In this document: in pieces, positions 38,660 to 47,075 of the stretch
Layout: every line of letters begins with the position of its first letter
How positions within the stretch are numbered: position 1 is the stretch's first letter
Assembly (NCBI RefSeq): GCF_020697055.1
Contig: NZ_JAJFBP010000030.1
Span: forward strand, 1 to 64,000
Direction: 5' to 3'
From: Panacagrimonas sp.
GTDB taxonomy: Bacteria; Pseudomonadota; Gammaproteobacteria; Nevskiales; Nevskiaceae
DNA: 64,000 bases
The notes under the pieces: model-generated
Database searches by the model: none
Seen by the model: only the letters and a program-made list of their open reading frames with translations
What the model was told of the DNA's origin: nothing
Position numbers and translations under genes: made by a program

Positions 38660-39079
38660 CTAGCCCAGCGCCACGAGCGCTTCGCCGACGATCTTGGTCT
38701 GGCCGTACTGGTTGACGCTCTTGATCTCGATGCGCACGCAGGTCTCGCGGTTGTGCTCGAGCTTCTCGGCCACGCGGCCGCTGCAGCGGATCGCGTTGCC
38801 CAGGTGCGTGATGCCCTGGAAACGCGCGTCGAACCTGCGCAGCTGGCTCTGCGGCGCCCAGTTCGTCAGCAGGCGGCCGAGCCAGGCCATGCCGAGCATG
38901 CCGTGGGCGAACACGTCGGGCATGCCGGCCTTGCGCGCGAAGTCGATGTCGATGTGGATCGGGTTGTGATCGCCCGAGGCGCCCGCGAACAGCCCGAGGC
39001 GCGTGCGATCGATCGGCGGCAGATCCAGCACCGGGAGCTCGTCGCCGACGGCGACGCTGGCGTAGCGGGGTGTGGTCAT
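38660..39079 (-). CDS. MaoC-type enoyl-CoA hydratase, catalytic half
   Basis: A 139-residue single hot-dog protein with the hydratase-2 motif ASGDHNPIHID, giving Asp37 and His42, the catalytic pair of (R)-specific enoyl-CoA hydratases. It starts 11 bases after the stop of the neighbouring MaoC-N gene. Separate catalytic and non-catalytic MaoC subunits are known from heteromeric hydratases for bulky steroid-side-chain acyl-CoAs (ChsH1/ChsH2 type); the pair here looks like that. Confidence 0.8.
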   Translation of the reverse strand: MTTPRYASVAVGDELPVLDLPPIDRTRLGLFAGASGDHNPIHIDIDFARKAGMPDVFAHGMLGMAWLGRLLTNWAPQSQLRRFDARFQGITHLGNAIRCSGRVAEKLEHNRETCVRIEIKSVNQYGQTKIVGEALVALG

Positions 39080-39090
39080 GTCCTGTCTCC

Positions 39091-39534
39091 TCAGCCGTTG
39101 CGGCAGACGATGACGCTGCGGATCTCCGCCACGAGCTCGTCGTCCTGGTTGGTCGCGCGCGAGGTCTTGATCACGAACTCCAGCGCGCCGTTCTTCTTGG
39201 CGTAGATGTCGGTGATCTTCGAACGCACGGTGATGGTGTCGCCCACGCACGCCGGCCGGTGGTAGGTGAAGCCCTGTTCGCCGTGCAGCAGCTTGGCGAG
39301 CGGGATTCCGAGGTCGGCCAGCAGGCGGTCGAGGACGCCGGAATCCAGCTCCGCGGCGAACAGGAACGTCGGCGGCGCCGGGATGTCGCGGTAGCCCGCG
39401 CGCCGGGCCGCGTCGGCATCGGTGTACACCGGATCGGTCTCGCCGATCGCCTTGGCGAAGAACTGCAGCCGCGAGCGCTCGATCGGCAGCACCGATGCGG
39501 GCAGTTCGTGGCCGATCCATTTCGTGTCGATCAT
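39091..39534 (-). CDS. MaoC N-terminal-like hot-dog subunit, non-catalytic half
   Basis: A 147-residue hot-dog protein of the MaoC_dehydrat_N/FAS1-DH type. At the place of the active-site motif it has GETDPVYTD: the Asp34 equivalent remains, but the His is replaced by Tyr, so it is probably inactive and pairs with the catalytic subunit 11 bases downstream. GGAGG-like sequence precedes the ATG at 39534. Upstream lies the thiolase gene. Confidence 0.78.
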   Translation of the reverse strand: MIDTKWIGHELPASVLPIERSRLQFFAKAIGETDPVYTDADAARRAGYRDIPAPPTFLFAAELDSGVLDRLLADLGIPLAKLLHGEQGFTYHRPACVGDTITVRSKITDIYAKKNGALEFVIKTSRATNQDDELVAEIRSVIVCRNG

Positions 39535-39654
39535 GAAATCCTCCTTCGATGATTCGTGAGCATCCCGCCACGGGATGTCGATCCCGGCGGGATGCGCGGC
39601 CGATGACCCGGCCGCGTTCCCGTCCTACGTCGCATCATGGAACCCGGAAATGCG

Positions 39655-40839
39655 TTACACGCGCTCGTACAGCGTCACGACGCACGCGCCGCCGAGTCCC
39701 AGATTGTGCTGCAGCGCGAGTCGCGCGCCTTCGACCTGGCGCTTCTCGGCCTTGCCGCGCAGCTGCTGGACCAGCTCGGTGCACTGCGCCAGGCCCGTGG
39801 CGCCCAGCGGATGACCCTTGCTGAGCAGGCCGCCCGACGGATTGGTGACGACCTTGCCGCCGTAGGTGTTGTCGCCGTCGACGACGAACTTCTCGGCGCC
39901 ACCGATCGGGCACAGGCCGAGCGCTTCATAGGTGATCAGCTCGTTCTGCGCGAAGCAGTCGTGCAGCTCGACCACGTTGATGTCCTTGGGCTCGACACCC
40001 GCGGCGTCATACACCTTGCGGGCCGCGGCCTGCGCCATGCTGAAGCCGACGACCTCGCGCATGTCGCGCGCTCCAAACGTGGCCGGACCGTCGGTGGTCA
40101 TCGCCTGCGCACGGATGCGCACGTCGCCGGTCAGTCCATGCTTCTTGGCGAACGCGGGGGAGCACAGTACGGCCGCGGCCGAGCCGCAGGTCGGCGGGCA
40201 GGCCATCAGGCGGGTCATCACGCCGGGCCACATCATCGGCGAGTTCATCACGTCCTCTTCGCTGACCACCTTGCGAAACAGCGCCAGCGGATTGTTCTCG
40301 GCATGGCGGCTGGCCTTGGCGCGGATCTTCGCGAAGGTCGACAGCTGCGTGCCGAACTGCTGCATGTGCGCCAGGCCCGCGCCGCCGAAGTAGCGAAGCG
40401 CCAGTGGCACCTCGCTGTTGCTCACCAGCTCGTCGGTCGCTTCGTCGAACTTCTCGAACGGGCTCGGACGATCCTTGAACATCGCGCCGATCGCGCCCGG
40501 TGACATGTGCTCGAAGCCCAGCGCCAGCACGCAATCCGCGGCGCCGCTGGCGACGGCCTGGCGCGCGAGGTACAGCGCAGTCGAGCCGGTCGAGCAGTTG
40601 TTGTTGACGTTGACGATCGGGATGCCGGTCATCCCGACCTCGTAGAGCGCGCGCTGCCCGGCGGTGGAGTCGCCGTACACGTAGCCGACGTAGGCCTGCT
40701 CGATGCGCTCGTAGCCGATGCCGGCATCCTGCAGCGCGGTCTTGGCGGCCTTGGCGGCCATGACGGGGTAGGGCTCGTTGGCGCCGGGCTTGGTGAAGGG
40801 CGTCATGCCGACGCCGACGACGAGGACTTCCTGACTCAT
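39655..40839 (-). CDS. SCP-x-type thiolase (lipid-transfer-like acetyl-CoA acyltransferase)
   Basis: A 394-residue thiolase. Cys82 in NNNCSTGS is the nucleophile; HDCF and GHPLGATG supply the other active-site residues. The sequence is of the SCP-x/Ltp type, which handles bulky or branched beta-keto-acyl-CoAs. GGAG precedes the ATG. It lies between the broken acyl-CoA ligase and the MaoC pair. It is a candidate for cleaving benzoylacetyl-CoA to benzoyl-CoA and acetyl-CoA, but a steroid or terpenoid side chain is equally possible. Confidence 0.85.
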   Translation of the reverse strand: MSQEVLVVGVGMTPFTKPGANEPYPVMAAKAAKTALQDAGIGYERIEQAYVGYVYGDSTAGQRALYEVGMTGIPIVNVNNNCSTGSTALYLARQAVASGAADCVLALGFEHMSPGAIGAMFKDRPSPFEKFDEATDELVSNSEVPLALRYFGGAGLAHMQQFGTQLSTFAKIRAKASRHAENNPLALFRKVVSEEDVMNSPMMWPGVMTRLMACPPTCGSAAAVLCSPAFAKKHGLTGDVRIRAQAMTTDGPATFGARDMREVVGFSMAQAAARKVYDAAGVEPKDINVVELHDCFAQNELITYEALGLCPIGGAEKFVVDGDNTYGGKVVTNPSGGLLSKGHPLGATGLAQCTELVQQLRGKAEKRQVEGARLALQHNLGLGGACVVTLYERV

Positions 40840-40869
40840 GGACTTCTCCTTGGTAAATAGGGATGCAAC

Positions 40870-41893
40870 TCAGGCGACGCGGCGCTCGCGGCCGCTCCAG
40901 TACGGAGCGCGCAACGCGGTTTTCAACACCTTGCCCGCGCCGGACAAAGGCAATGCTTCGACGAACTCGACGCTGCGCGGGCACTTGTAGCCGGCGATCA
41001 GCGTCTTGCAGTGCGCGATCAGCGCATCGGCGCCGGAGTCGTTGCCCGGCATGCGGACCACGACGGCGTGCACCGCTTCACCCCACCGCGCATCCGGGAT
41101 GCCGATGACGGCGCAGGCCTGCACGGCCGGATGCTGGGCCAGTGCGTTCTCGACTTCGCCGCAGTACACGTTCTCGCCGCCGCTGATGATCATGTCCTTG
41201 ACGCGATCGACGATGAAGATGAAGCCGTCCTCGTCCATGTAGGCGCCGTCGCCGGTTTGCATCCAGCCGTCGCGGTCGGCCTGCGCGGTCTGCTGGGGCT
41301 TGTTCCAGTAGCCGAGCATCACGTTGGGGCCGCGCACCGCGACTTCACCGACTTCACCGCGCGGGAGCTCACGACCTTCGGGGTCGACGATGCGCACCTC
41401 GGTGCAGAAGCTCGCGCGGCCGGCCGAACGCAGCTTGCCCAGATGGCGGTTCTCGACGGCGTGGTAGCGCGCCGGGTTGATCGTCGCCAACGGCGAGAGC
41501 TCGGTCATGCCGTAGGCCTGCACGAACGAGACGCTCGGCAACGCCGCCATCGCGCGGTCGAGCACCGCCTCGGTGATGGGCGAGGCGCCGTAGATGATGG
41601 TCTGCAGCGAACCCGGATCGCGCGGCTTCTTCATCGCCGGCTGGATCATCGTCGGCACCAGCAGCAGGTGCGTGACGCGATCACGCTCCACCCGGCTGCA
41701 GGCCCAGGCGCTGCAGTGCGCCGGCCAGGCGGGCGACGCGATCGGCGGATTCCCGGAGGGTCCGCGCGCGGCCGTAGAAGCGGACCGCCACGCGATCCGG
41801 GTGCTGCTGCACCGCGCGATGCAGTGCCTGGGTCAGGTACACGGTCTTCGGCTCTCCATCGGTCGGGCGCTCGGCGACGCACGGCCCCAGCAT
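40870..41893 (-). pseudogene. Acyl-CoA ligase with internal deletion and frameshift
   Basis: Two pieces of one adenylate-forming ligase lie in different frames. The N-terminal piece (41893 to 41681) reads TQALHRAVQQHPDRVAVRFYGRARTL and so on to LGLQPGGA, then stops. The C-terminal piece (41691 to 40870) starts at the equivalent of ERDRVTHLLLVPTMIQ and carries YGMTELSP, TGD, DRVKDMIISGGENVY and SGAGKVLKTAL. The roughly 170-200 residues between them, including the SGTTGxPKG ATP loop, are missing. The joint is out of frame, near 41685. The C-terminal part alone could be translated but could not adenylate. A deletion in the genome or an assembly error are both possible. Confidence 0.8.
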
Positions 41894-41973
41894 GATGTTG
41901 GGTATCGTAGGTGTCGTTGGACGGCGGGATCGACTGCTTTTCGCCTCAATCGCATGGCCAAATACCGCAATCC

Positions 41974-42984
41974 GTGACCTCGCGTCCGCCCGTCACCATC
42001 CCGATGGCCTTCGTCCAGGGCCTGCTGTCAGGCGTCACCGCCCGGGGCGAACCGGTCGACGACTACCTCGCCGATGCCGGCATTCCGTCGGAGTTGCTCG
42101 CCGAACCCGGCGCCCGGGTGACGGCCGAGCAGTACGTGGCGCTGTTCCGATCCCTCAACGAGCGGCGCGGCGACGCGATGCTGGGGTTCCTGTCGCGGCC
42201 GCTGCGACGCGGCAGTTTCGCGATGATCGTGCGCGCCGGTGTCAGCGCGCCCTCGCTCGACATCGCGCTGAGCCGCGCGGCGAACGCCTTCAACGTGCTG
42301 CAGGACGACCTCGAGGTGGTACCGGTCCGGGAGGGCGCGCTCACCGGCGGCAGCCTCCGGTTCAACGATCCGTCGCGGCCGTGGCCGCACTTCCTGCACG
42401 AGCTGATGCTGCGCGTGTTCTGGCGTCTGCTCGCGTGGCTCGCGGGCGGTCGCCTGCCGGCGGCGCGGTTCGACTTCGCGTTCCCGGCGCCGAGCCACGC
42501 CAGCGCCTACGGCGTGGTCTTTCCGGCCTCGCTCACGTTCGATTGCCGGCACTCCGCGTTCTGGTTCGACGCGCGCCGCCTGCAGGCCCCGGTGCGGCGC
42601 GACGAGGCGGCCGTGTCCCGATTCCTGGCGCACTCGCAGGCCAACGTCATCCTGCCGCGACCCGATGGCGAGGCCGCCGTCGCCGCGCGACTGCGTGCGA
42701 TGTTGCAGGCCGCCCAGCCGCAATGGCCGGCGCTGACCGAGTGCGCACGCGCGCTGCACCTGTCGTCGGCGACGCTGCAGCGTCACCTTGCGCGCGAAGG
42801 GCTGTCGTTCCAGTCGCTGAAGGACGAATTGCGCCGCGACCTCGCGATCCAGCGCCTGAACACCAGCCGCGTGCCGCTGACCGAACTCGCCAGCGAGCTC
42901 GGCTTCGCCGACAGCGCGAGCTTCCAGCGCGCGTTCAAGAAATGGACGGGCGGCGCGCCGGGAATGTATCGACGCCCGAAATAG
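41974..42984 (+). CDS. AraC-family transcriptional regulator
   Basis: A 336-residue regulator of the OruR/arabinose-binding-N group. N-domain about 15-210; DNA-binding helices LTECARALHLSSATLQRHL and PLTELASELGFADSASFQRAFKKW at the C-terminus. The GTG at 41974 gives the usual N-terminus; ATG at 42004 is an alternative and the frame is open from 41911. It is divergent from the broken ligase and probably controlled that beta-oxidation-like cluster. Three bases separate it from the convergent isochorismatase-like gene. Confidence 0.83.
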   Translation: MTSRPPVTIPMAFVQGLLSGVTARGEPVDDYLADAGIPSELLAEPGARVTAEQYVALFRSLNERRGDAMLGFLSRPLRRGSFAMIVRAGVSAPSLDIALSRAANAFNVLQDDLEVVPVREGALTGGSLRFNDPSRPWPHFLHELMLRVFWRLLAWLAGGRLPAARFDFAFPAPSHASAYGVVFPASLTFDCRHSAFWFDARRLQAPVRRDEAAVSRFLAHSQANVILPRPDGEAAVAARLRAMLQAAQPQWPALTECARALHLSSATLQRHLAREGLSFQSLKDELRRDLAIQRLNTSRVPLTELASELGFADSASFQRAFKKWTGGAPGMYRRPK

Positions 42985-42987
42985 GCG

Positions 42988-43536
42988 TCAGCCCACGCGC
43001 TCGAGCCAGGCCTTCGTGCTCACGACCTCGCTGAGCAGGTGCTGCTGGGCGGCGAGGATCGATCGCTGCAGTTCCTCGGCCGTGACCTTGCCGCCGGCGT
43101 TGTCGAGCGGCAGCGTCCCGGTGGCGTCGGACAGGAATTCGACCTTGAAGCCGCGATGCACCGCCTGGCGCGCGGTGGTGTCGCAGCACATGTGGGTCAT
43201 GTAGCCCGACACGACCAGCGTGTCGACGCCCTGCTTGCGCAGCCATTCCTCGAGGCCGGTGCCGGTGAAGCTGCCGGGCAGGTTCTTCTCGATGTGCAGC
43301 TCGCCGCCGCGCGCGGCGATCTCCGGATGCAGCGCCCAGCTGGCCGAGTTGCGCTGGAAGATCGGCAGGTCCTGGGTGGGCATGGTGTGCTGGATCACGA
43401 TGCGCGGGATGCCGGCTTTCTTCGAGGCGTCCATCACGCTGCAGATCCTGCCCAGCGATTCGTCGCGACCGGTGATCGGCAGCGCGCCGTCGAAATATTC
43501 CTTCTGCACGTCGATGACCACCAGGGCTCGTTTCAT
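42988..43536 (-). CDS. Isochorismatase-like cysteine hydrolase
   Basis: A 182-residue hydrolase. The triad is Asp9 in VVIDVQ, Lys84 in HIEKNLPGSF and Cys117 in GYMTHMCCDTTA. Such enzymes cleave C-N or vinyl-ether bonds (nicotinamidase, N-carbamoylsarcosine amidase, isochorismatase). The substrate cannot be read from sequence. It is divergent from the Crp/Fnr gene with 108 bases between them. Confidence 0.83.
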   Translation of the reverse strand: MKRALVVIDVQKEYFDGALPITGRDESLGRICSVMDASKKAGIPRIVIQHTMPTQDLPIFQRNSASWALHPEIAARGGELHIEKNLPGSFTGTGLEEWLRKQGVDTLVVSGYMTHMCCDTTARQAVHRGFKVEFLSDATGTLPLDNAGGKVTAEELQRSILAAQQHLLSEVVSTKAWLERVG

Positions 43537-43644
43537 GTCGTGGCTTCCTGCGTCGATATCCGGAAGCCTCCAGTCTGTGGACTCGGAGCGGCACTGTCGT
43601 CTAGTGCGAGCCCTAAAGCCTGCAGCCCCGCATAATCCGGCGCG

Positions 43645-44358
43645 ATGACCAACCCCAGGCCTACGCCGCCGATCGCGAACCTGCACGACTTCGTCGAGGC
43701 GTTGTCGCCGCTGGTGCGTGCGGATCTCGACGCGGTGAGCACGAACCGGACGGTGAAGAGCGGCGAGCGCCTGCTGCGCGCCGGCGTGCTGCCGCAGGAG
43801 CTGTTCCAGATCACGCAGGGACGGGTCAAGTACAGCGCCTGGGACCACACCGGCCGCGAGACCGTGCTGACCTACATGACCTGCGGCGATTGGGTGGGGC
43901 TGTCGGAGGTCTTCACCGAGCTGCCGTCGCTGTGGAACGTGGTGGCGGAGTCGCCGGTGCAGGTCCGCGCGATCCGCCGGCGCGAGTTCCACAAGCTCGT
44001 CGAAACGCACCCGGAGCTGGCGCAGCGGATCCTGCGGCTGTTCGCACTGCGCTTCAGCCTGCACCGGCTGTTCGGGCTGGATCACAGTTCGCTCACGCTC
44101 AAGGAGCGTGTCGTGAAGATGCTGTACTTCCTGTCGTTCGGGCACGACAAGGAGAGCGACGACTCCCGGCCGGTCGAACTCAGGCTGACGCAGGAGGCGC
44201 TCGGCAAGGTGGTGGGCGCGTCGCGCCAGAAGCTCAACCCGGTGCTCAAGGCCCTCCAGGGCGAGCAGCTGGTCGAGGTGAAGTTCGGGTCGCTGACGCT
44301 GCGCAGTCGCGCGGCGATCGTCGAGCGGTACGCGCACCTGCTTATTCCGGGCGCGTGA
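43645..44358 (+). CDS. Crp/Fnr-family transcriptional regulator
   Basis: A 237-residue regulator. Residues 25-145 are the cyclic-nucleotide-binding-like domain, followed by a dimerisation helix and a winged helix (LTQEALGKVVGASRQKLNPVLKAL). In the recognition helix the SR-E-T of CRP is SR-Q-K, so its DNA site may differ from TGTGA. No N-terminal cysteine cluster is present, so it is not an oxygen-sensing FNR. It lies just upstream of NorE/NorF-like genes and an 18-bp palindrome and is likely their regulator, perhaps as a DNR/NnrR-like nitric oxide or redox sensor. Confidence 0.83.
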   Translation: MTNPRPTPPIANLHDFVEALSPLVRADLDAVSTNRTVKSGERLLRAGVLPQELFQITQGRVKYSAWDHTGRETVLTYMTCGDWVGLSEVFTELPSLWNVVAESPVQVRAIRRREFHKLVETHPELAQRILRLFALRFSLHRLFGLDHSSLTLKERVVKMLYFLSFGHDKESDDSRPVELRLTQEALGKVVGASRQKLNPVLKALQGEQLVEVKFGSLTLRSRAAIVERYAHLLIPGA

Positions 44359-44372
44359 GCGCTGTACGCTGC

Positions 44373-44390
44373 CTGTCACCGCGGTGACAG
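44373..44390. promoter_or_regulatory. Perfect 18-bp palindrome, candidate Crp/Fnr operator
   Basis: CTGTCACCGCGGTGACAG is an exact palindrome with TGTCA-N6-TGACA symmetry, the spacing used by CRP-type dimers (TGTGA-N6-TCACA) but with changed half-sites. It lies 14 bases after the regulator stop and 56 bases before the GTG of the membrane-protein gene, so it probably serves the operon downstream. Confidence 0.6.
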
Positions 44391-44446
44391 ATCGCGCGCC
44401 TTGGCGCTGCAACACTGGTGGGTACGGAATTACCGGGGGGACGACC

Positions 44447-45217
44447 GTGGACAGATTTTCGGAGTACCTGGCGCGCGATGTCGGGGTGGCCAAGGCGCTG
44501 GCCTGGTCGGGAATGGCGCTGGTGGTGTCGTTGGTGATCACGCAGGGCTTCCTGATGGGGTTCATTCCGCCGCCGTCGCCGGCGCTGTCGGCCGAGGAGC
44601 TCGCGCAGATCTTCATCGACCGCAAGATCGGCATCCGCATCGGCACGCTGATCCAGTGCATCTGCTATTCGTTCTGGGGCACCTGGGCGATCTCGATCGT
44701 CGTGTGCATGCGGCGCATGGAGCGTGGCATCCCGGTGCTCACCTACGCCTCGATCGCCAACGCCGGCGGCGCCTGGGTGTTCTTCCTGCTGATGCCGATC
44801 ACGTGGGCGATGATCGCGTTCCGCCCGGAGACGATGGATCCGAAGTTCATCCAGATCATGAACGACTACGTCTGGTTCATCTTCATCCTGAGCTGGCCGC
44901 CGTTCGCGTTCTTCATGATCTTCATCGCCGTTGCGATCTTTCGTGACCACAACGTGCCGACGATCTACCCGCGCTGGGTGGCTTTCTTCAATCTCTGGTG
45001 CGCGGTGCTGATCAGCCCGGCGGCGCTGATCGAGTTCGTGAAGACCGGGCCGTTCGCCTACGACGGGCTGATCTCGTTCTGGTTCATCTACATCGTGTTC
45101 TTCGGCTGGATCATGGTGATGAGCGTCTGCACGCTTCGCGCGCTGACTCGCGCGGCCGAACGCGTCAAGGCCGAGACGGCGGGCAATGCCGGCGGAGTGC
45201 TTCGACCCGCGACATGA
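44447..45217 (+). CDS. Polytopic membrane protein, first gene of a NorE/NorF-like operon
   Basis: A 256-residue protein with about six membrane helices (near 15-40, 70-95, 105-130, 150-180, 190-210, 220-240). The GTG at 44447 follows a GGGGGG ribosome site at 44435-44440; a longer frame from 44384 has no such site. I recognise no family. Its stop overlaps the start of the subunit-III gene (ATGA), so it is co-translated with the oxidase-like subunits and probably shares their membrane complex or their regulation. Confidence 0.7.
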   Translation: MDRFSEYLARDVGVAKALAWSGMALVVSLVITQGFLMGFIPPPSPALSAEELAQIFIDRKIGIRIGTLIQCICYSFWGTWAISIVVCMRRMERGIPVLTYASIANAGGAWVFFLLMPITWAMIAFRPETMDPKFIQIMNDYVWFIFILSWPPFAFFMIFIAVAIFRDHNVPTIYPRWVAFFNLWCAVLISPAALIEFVKTGPFAYDGLISFWFIYIVFFGWIMVMSVCTLRALTRAAERVKAETAGNAGGVLRPAT

Positions 45218-45831
45218 GCGAAGAGGCGGCGGCAATTTCCTCGGCGGCGCCGAGCGTGGCGCCGTCCGAGACGCGCCATGTGCCCGGTGAGGGCGGCATC
45301 TGGGTGCTGATCGGTGGCGACCTGGTGCTCTTCTCCGTGCTGTTCATCGTGTTCCTCACGATGCGCGCCGAGCAGCTTCCGTTGTTCGAGCAGGGACGCG
45401 CGCAGCTCAACCAGGGATGGGGTCTGGTCAACACGCTGCTGATGCTGAGCAGCTCCTGGTTCGTCGCTACCGCCATTCGTGCGGCGCGACTCCAGCTCGC
45501 CGGCGTGGTCGCGCGCTGCTTCGGCGCTGCGCTGGCCTGCGGGGCCGGTTTCGTGGTCGTGAAGTTCTTCGAATACGGCGAGAAGATCTCCGCCGGTCTG
45601 ACGCTCACGACCAACGATTTCTTCATGCTGTATTTCATCTACACCGGCATCCACCTGATCCACGTCACGATCGGCATGGGCGTGCTGACGTTCCTGGTCT
45701 CGTACTCCCGCTCCGGAGGATTCACCGGCGACAAGATGCGCAACCTGGAGTCGGGTGCGAGTTTCTGGCACCTGGTGGACCTGCTGTGGATCGTGCTGTT
45801 CGCGCTGCTCTATCTGCTGGGGGGCGCGTGA
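45214..45831 (+). CDS. Haem-copper oxidase subunit III family protein (NorE-like)
   Basis: A 205-residue membrane protein with five helices. GDLVLFSVLF near residue 35, the KFFEYGEKI segment and GIHLIHVTIGM...SGASFWHLVDLLWIVLF at the C-terminus are subunit III signatures. Size and the short subunit-IV-like gene right after it fit NorE. NorE and NorF assist nitric oxide reductase activity; the structural norCB genes are not in the window. Overlaps with both neighbours fix the start and the stop. Confidence 0.8.
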   Translation: MSEEAAAISSAAPSVAPSETRHVPGEGGIWVLIGGDLVLFSVLFIVFLTMRAEQLPLFEQGRAQLNQGWGLVNTLLMLSSSWFVATAIRAARLQLAGVVARCFGAALACGAGFVVVKFFEYGEKISAGLTLTTNDFFMLYFIYTGIHLIHVTIGMGVLTFLVSYSRSGGFTGDKMRNLESGASFWHLVDLLWIVLFALLYLLGGA

Positions 45832-46094
45832 AGTCGCTCTGGCTGTCGCGCACGACGCTGATCTGGACGCTGCTGGTGGCGGCGACGCTGATCTCGTGGG
45901 AGCTGGGCCACGGCGTGGGTTTCGACGATGCGCGCGCCGCCGGCGCGGCGATCCTGGTCGTGACGTTCATCAAGGTCCGCTTCGTGGTGCTCGATTTCAT
46001 GGAGATCCGCACGGCGCCGCGCTGGATGCGCGCGCTGCTCGAGGCCTGGATCGTGCTGTGCGCGTCGATCCTGATCGGCCTGTTCCTGTCCTGA
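45828..46094 (+). CDS. Small cytochrome c oxidase subunit IV-like protein (NorF-like)
   Basis: An 88-residue protein with three predicted helices (near 8-25, 38-58, 68-88) and the VVTFIKVRFVVLDFMEIRTAP signature of prokaryotic COX4/NorF. It starts at a GTG overlapping the stop of the subunit III gene (GTGA). It is likely an accessory of a haem-copper oxidase or nitric oxide reductase located elsewhere. Confidence 0.75.
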   Translation: MKSLWLSRTTLIWTLLVAATLISWELGHGVGFDDARAAGAAILVVTFIKVRFVVLDFMEIRTAPRWMRALLEAWIVLCASILIGLFLS

Positions 46095-46107
46095 ACCTTT
46101 CCGTCAC

Positions 46108-47061
46108 ATGAAGCCGACGCTGACCGCGGCGTGCCGCGCGTTTCCCGCGGATCAGGCGATGCGCCATCGCATGCGGCCGGATTGCCGCGAGTCGCTCGCG
46201 CACATGCTGGTGTTCCCGGAACACGGCATCGCCGGGTTCATCTATCCAAGCGTGCGCAGCGACGGAATGGCCAAGGCGCGCGCCTCGCTGTTCGGTCCCG
46301 GGCTGCGCGAGCCGATCCACGAACAGGTCGAGGCTTCGGTCGATGCATCGCAGGACTTCGACGATTGGCGAATGGGCCCTCTGCGCATGGCCGTGCGCGA
46401 GCCGCACCGCCGCGTGGAGCTGTCGTGGAGCGGATCGAGGATCCGCTTCGAGGGCCGCTACGAGGCGCTGCACCCCCCGTACGCGTTCAGCCTTCACCCC
46501 GAGGGCAACCCGCCGTACTACGGCGACAATCGGACCGAGCAGCACGGGCGGCTGCTCGATGCGCGGCTCGCCGTTGAAGGCCGCACGCTCGAGGTCGGCG
46601 GGTACCTGATCCGGGACCATTCCTGGGGGCCGCGGATCTGGGGGCTCAACCAGCACTACAAGTGGCTGCACGCGACCAGCGCCAACTGCGCGATCCACGT
46701 GTTCGAGATGCAGTCGTTCGGCCGGCGCCAGCTGCGCGGCTTCCTGTTCCGCGACGGCGAAATGCACCACGTGGTGAAAGCGGATTTCGACCACCGGTTC
46801 GACGACCAGATGATGCAGACCGCGGTGGACGTGATGATCGTCGACGACGCCGGGCGACGCGCGCGCATCGTGGGACAGGCGATCGCCAACATCCAGCTCG
46901 AATTCGATCCAATGGTGTGGCTCAATGAAGCGCCCTTGAAGCTTGAGATCGACGGCCAGGCCGGGACCGGCTGGTGCGAATACTGCTGGAACCGTGACTA
47001 CCTGCGCTTCGCGCGCCAACATGCGCTGCAATACGGCAATGGTGGCCCGCGCCTGGGCTGA
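46108..47061 (+). CDS. Conserved hypothetical protein, AttH/DUF7064-like lipocalin-type fold
   Basis: A 317-residue soluble protein rich in Trp, His and Tyr. GGYLIRDHSWGPRIWG near residue 170 is reminiscent of the AttH/carotenoid 1,2-hydratase-like two-barrel proteins (DUF7064/7065) found near steroid and aromatic degradation genes. No catalytic residues can be named. It lies 13 bases after the NorF-like gene and 14 bases before the SDR gene, so it probably belongs with the latter. Confidence 0.55.
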   Translation: MKPTLTAACRAFPADQAMRHRMRPDCRESLAHMLVFPEHGIAGFIYPSVRSDGMAKARASLFGPGLREPIHEQVEASVDASQDFDDWRMGPLRMAVREPHRRVELSWSGSRIRFEGRYEALHPPYAFSLHPEGNPPYYGDNRTEQHGRLLDARLAVEGRTLEVGGYLIRDHSWGPRIWGLNQHYKWLHATSANCAIHVFEMQSFGRRQLRGFLFRDGEMHHVVKADFDHRFDDQMMQTAVDVMIVDDAGRRARIVGQAIANIQLEFDPMVWLNEAPLKLEIDGQAGTGWCEYCWNRDYLRFARQHALQYGNGGPRLG

Positions 47062-47075
47062 TGGAGTCGACGACG

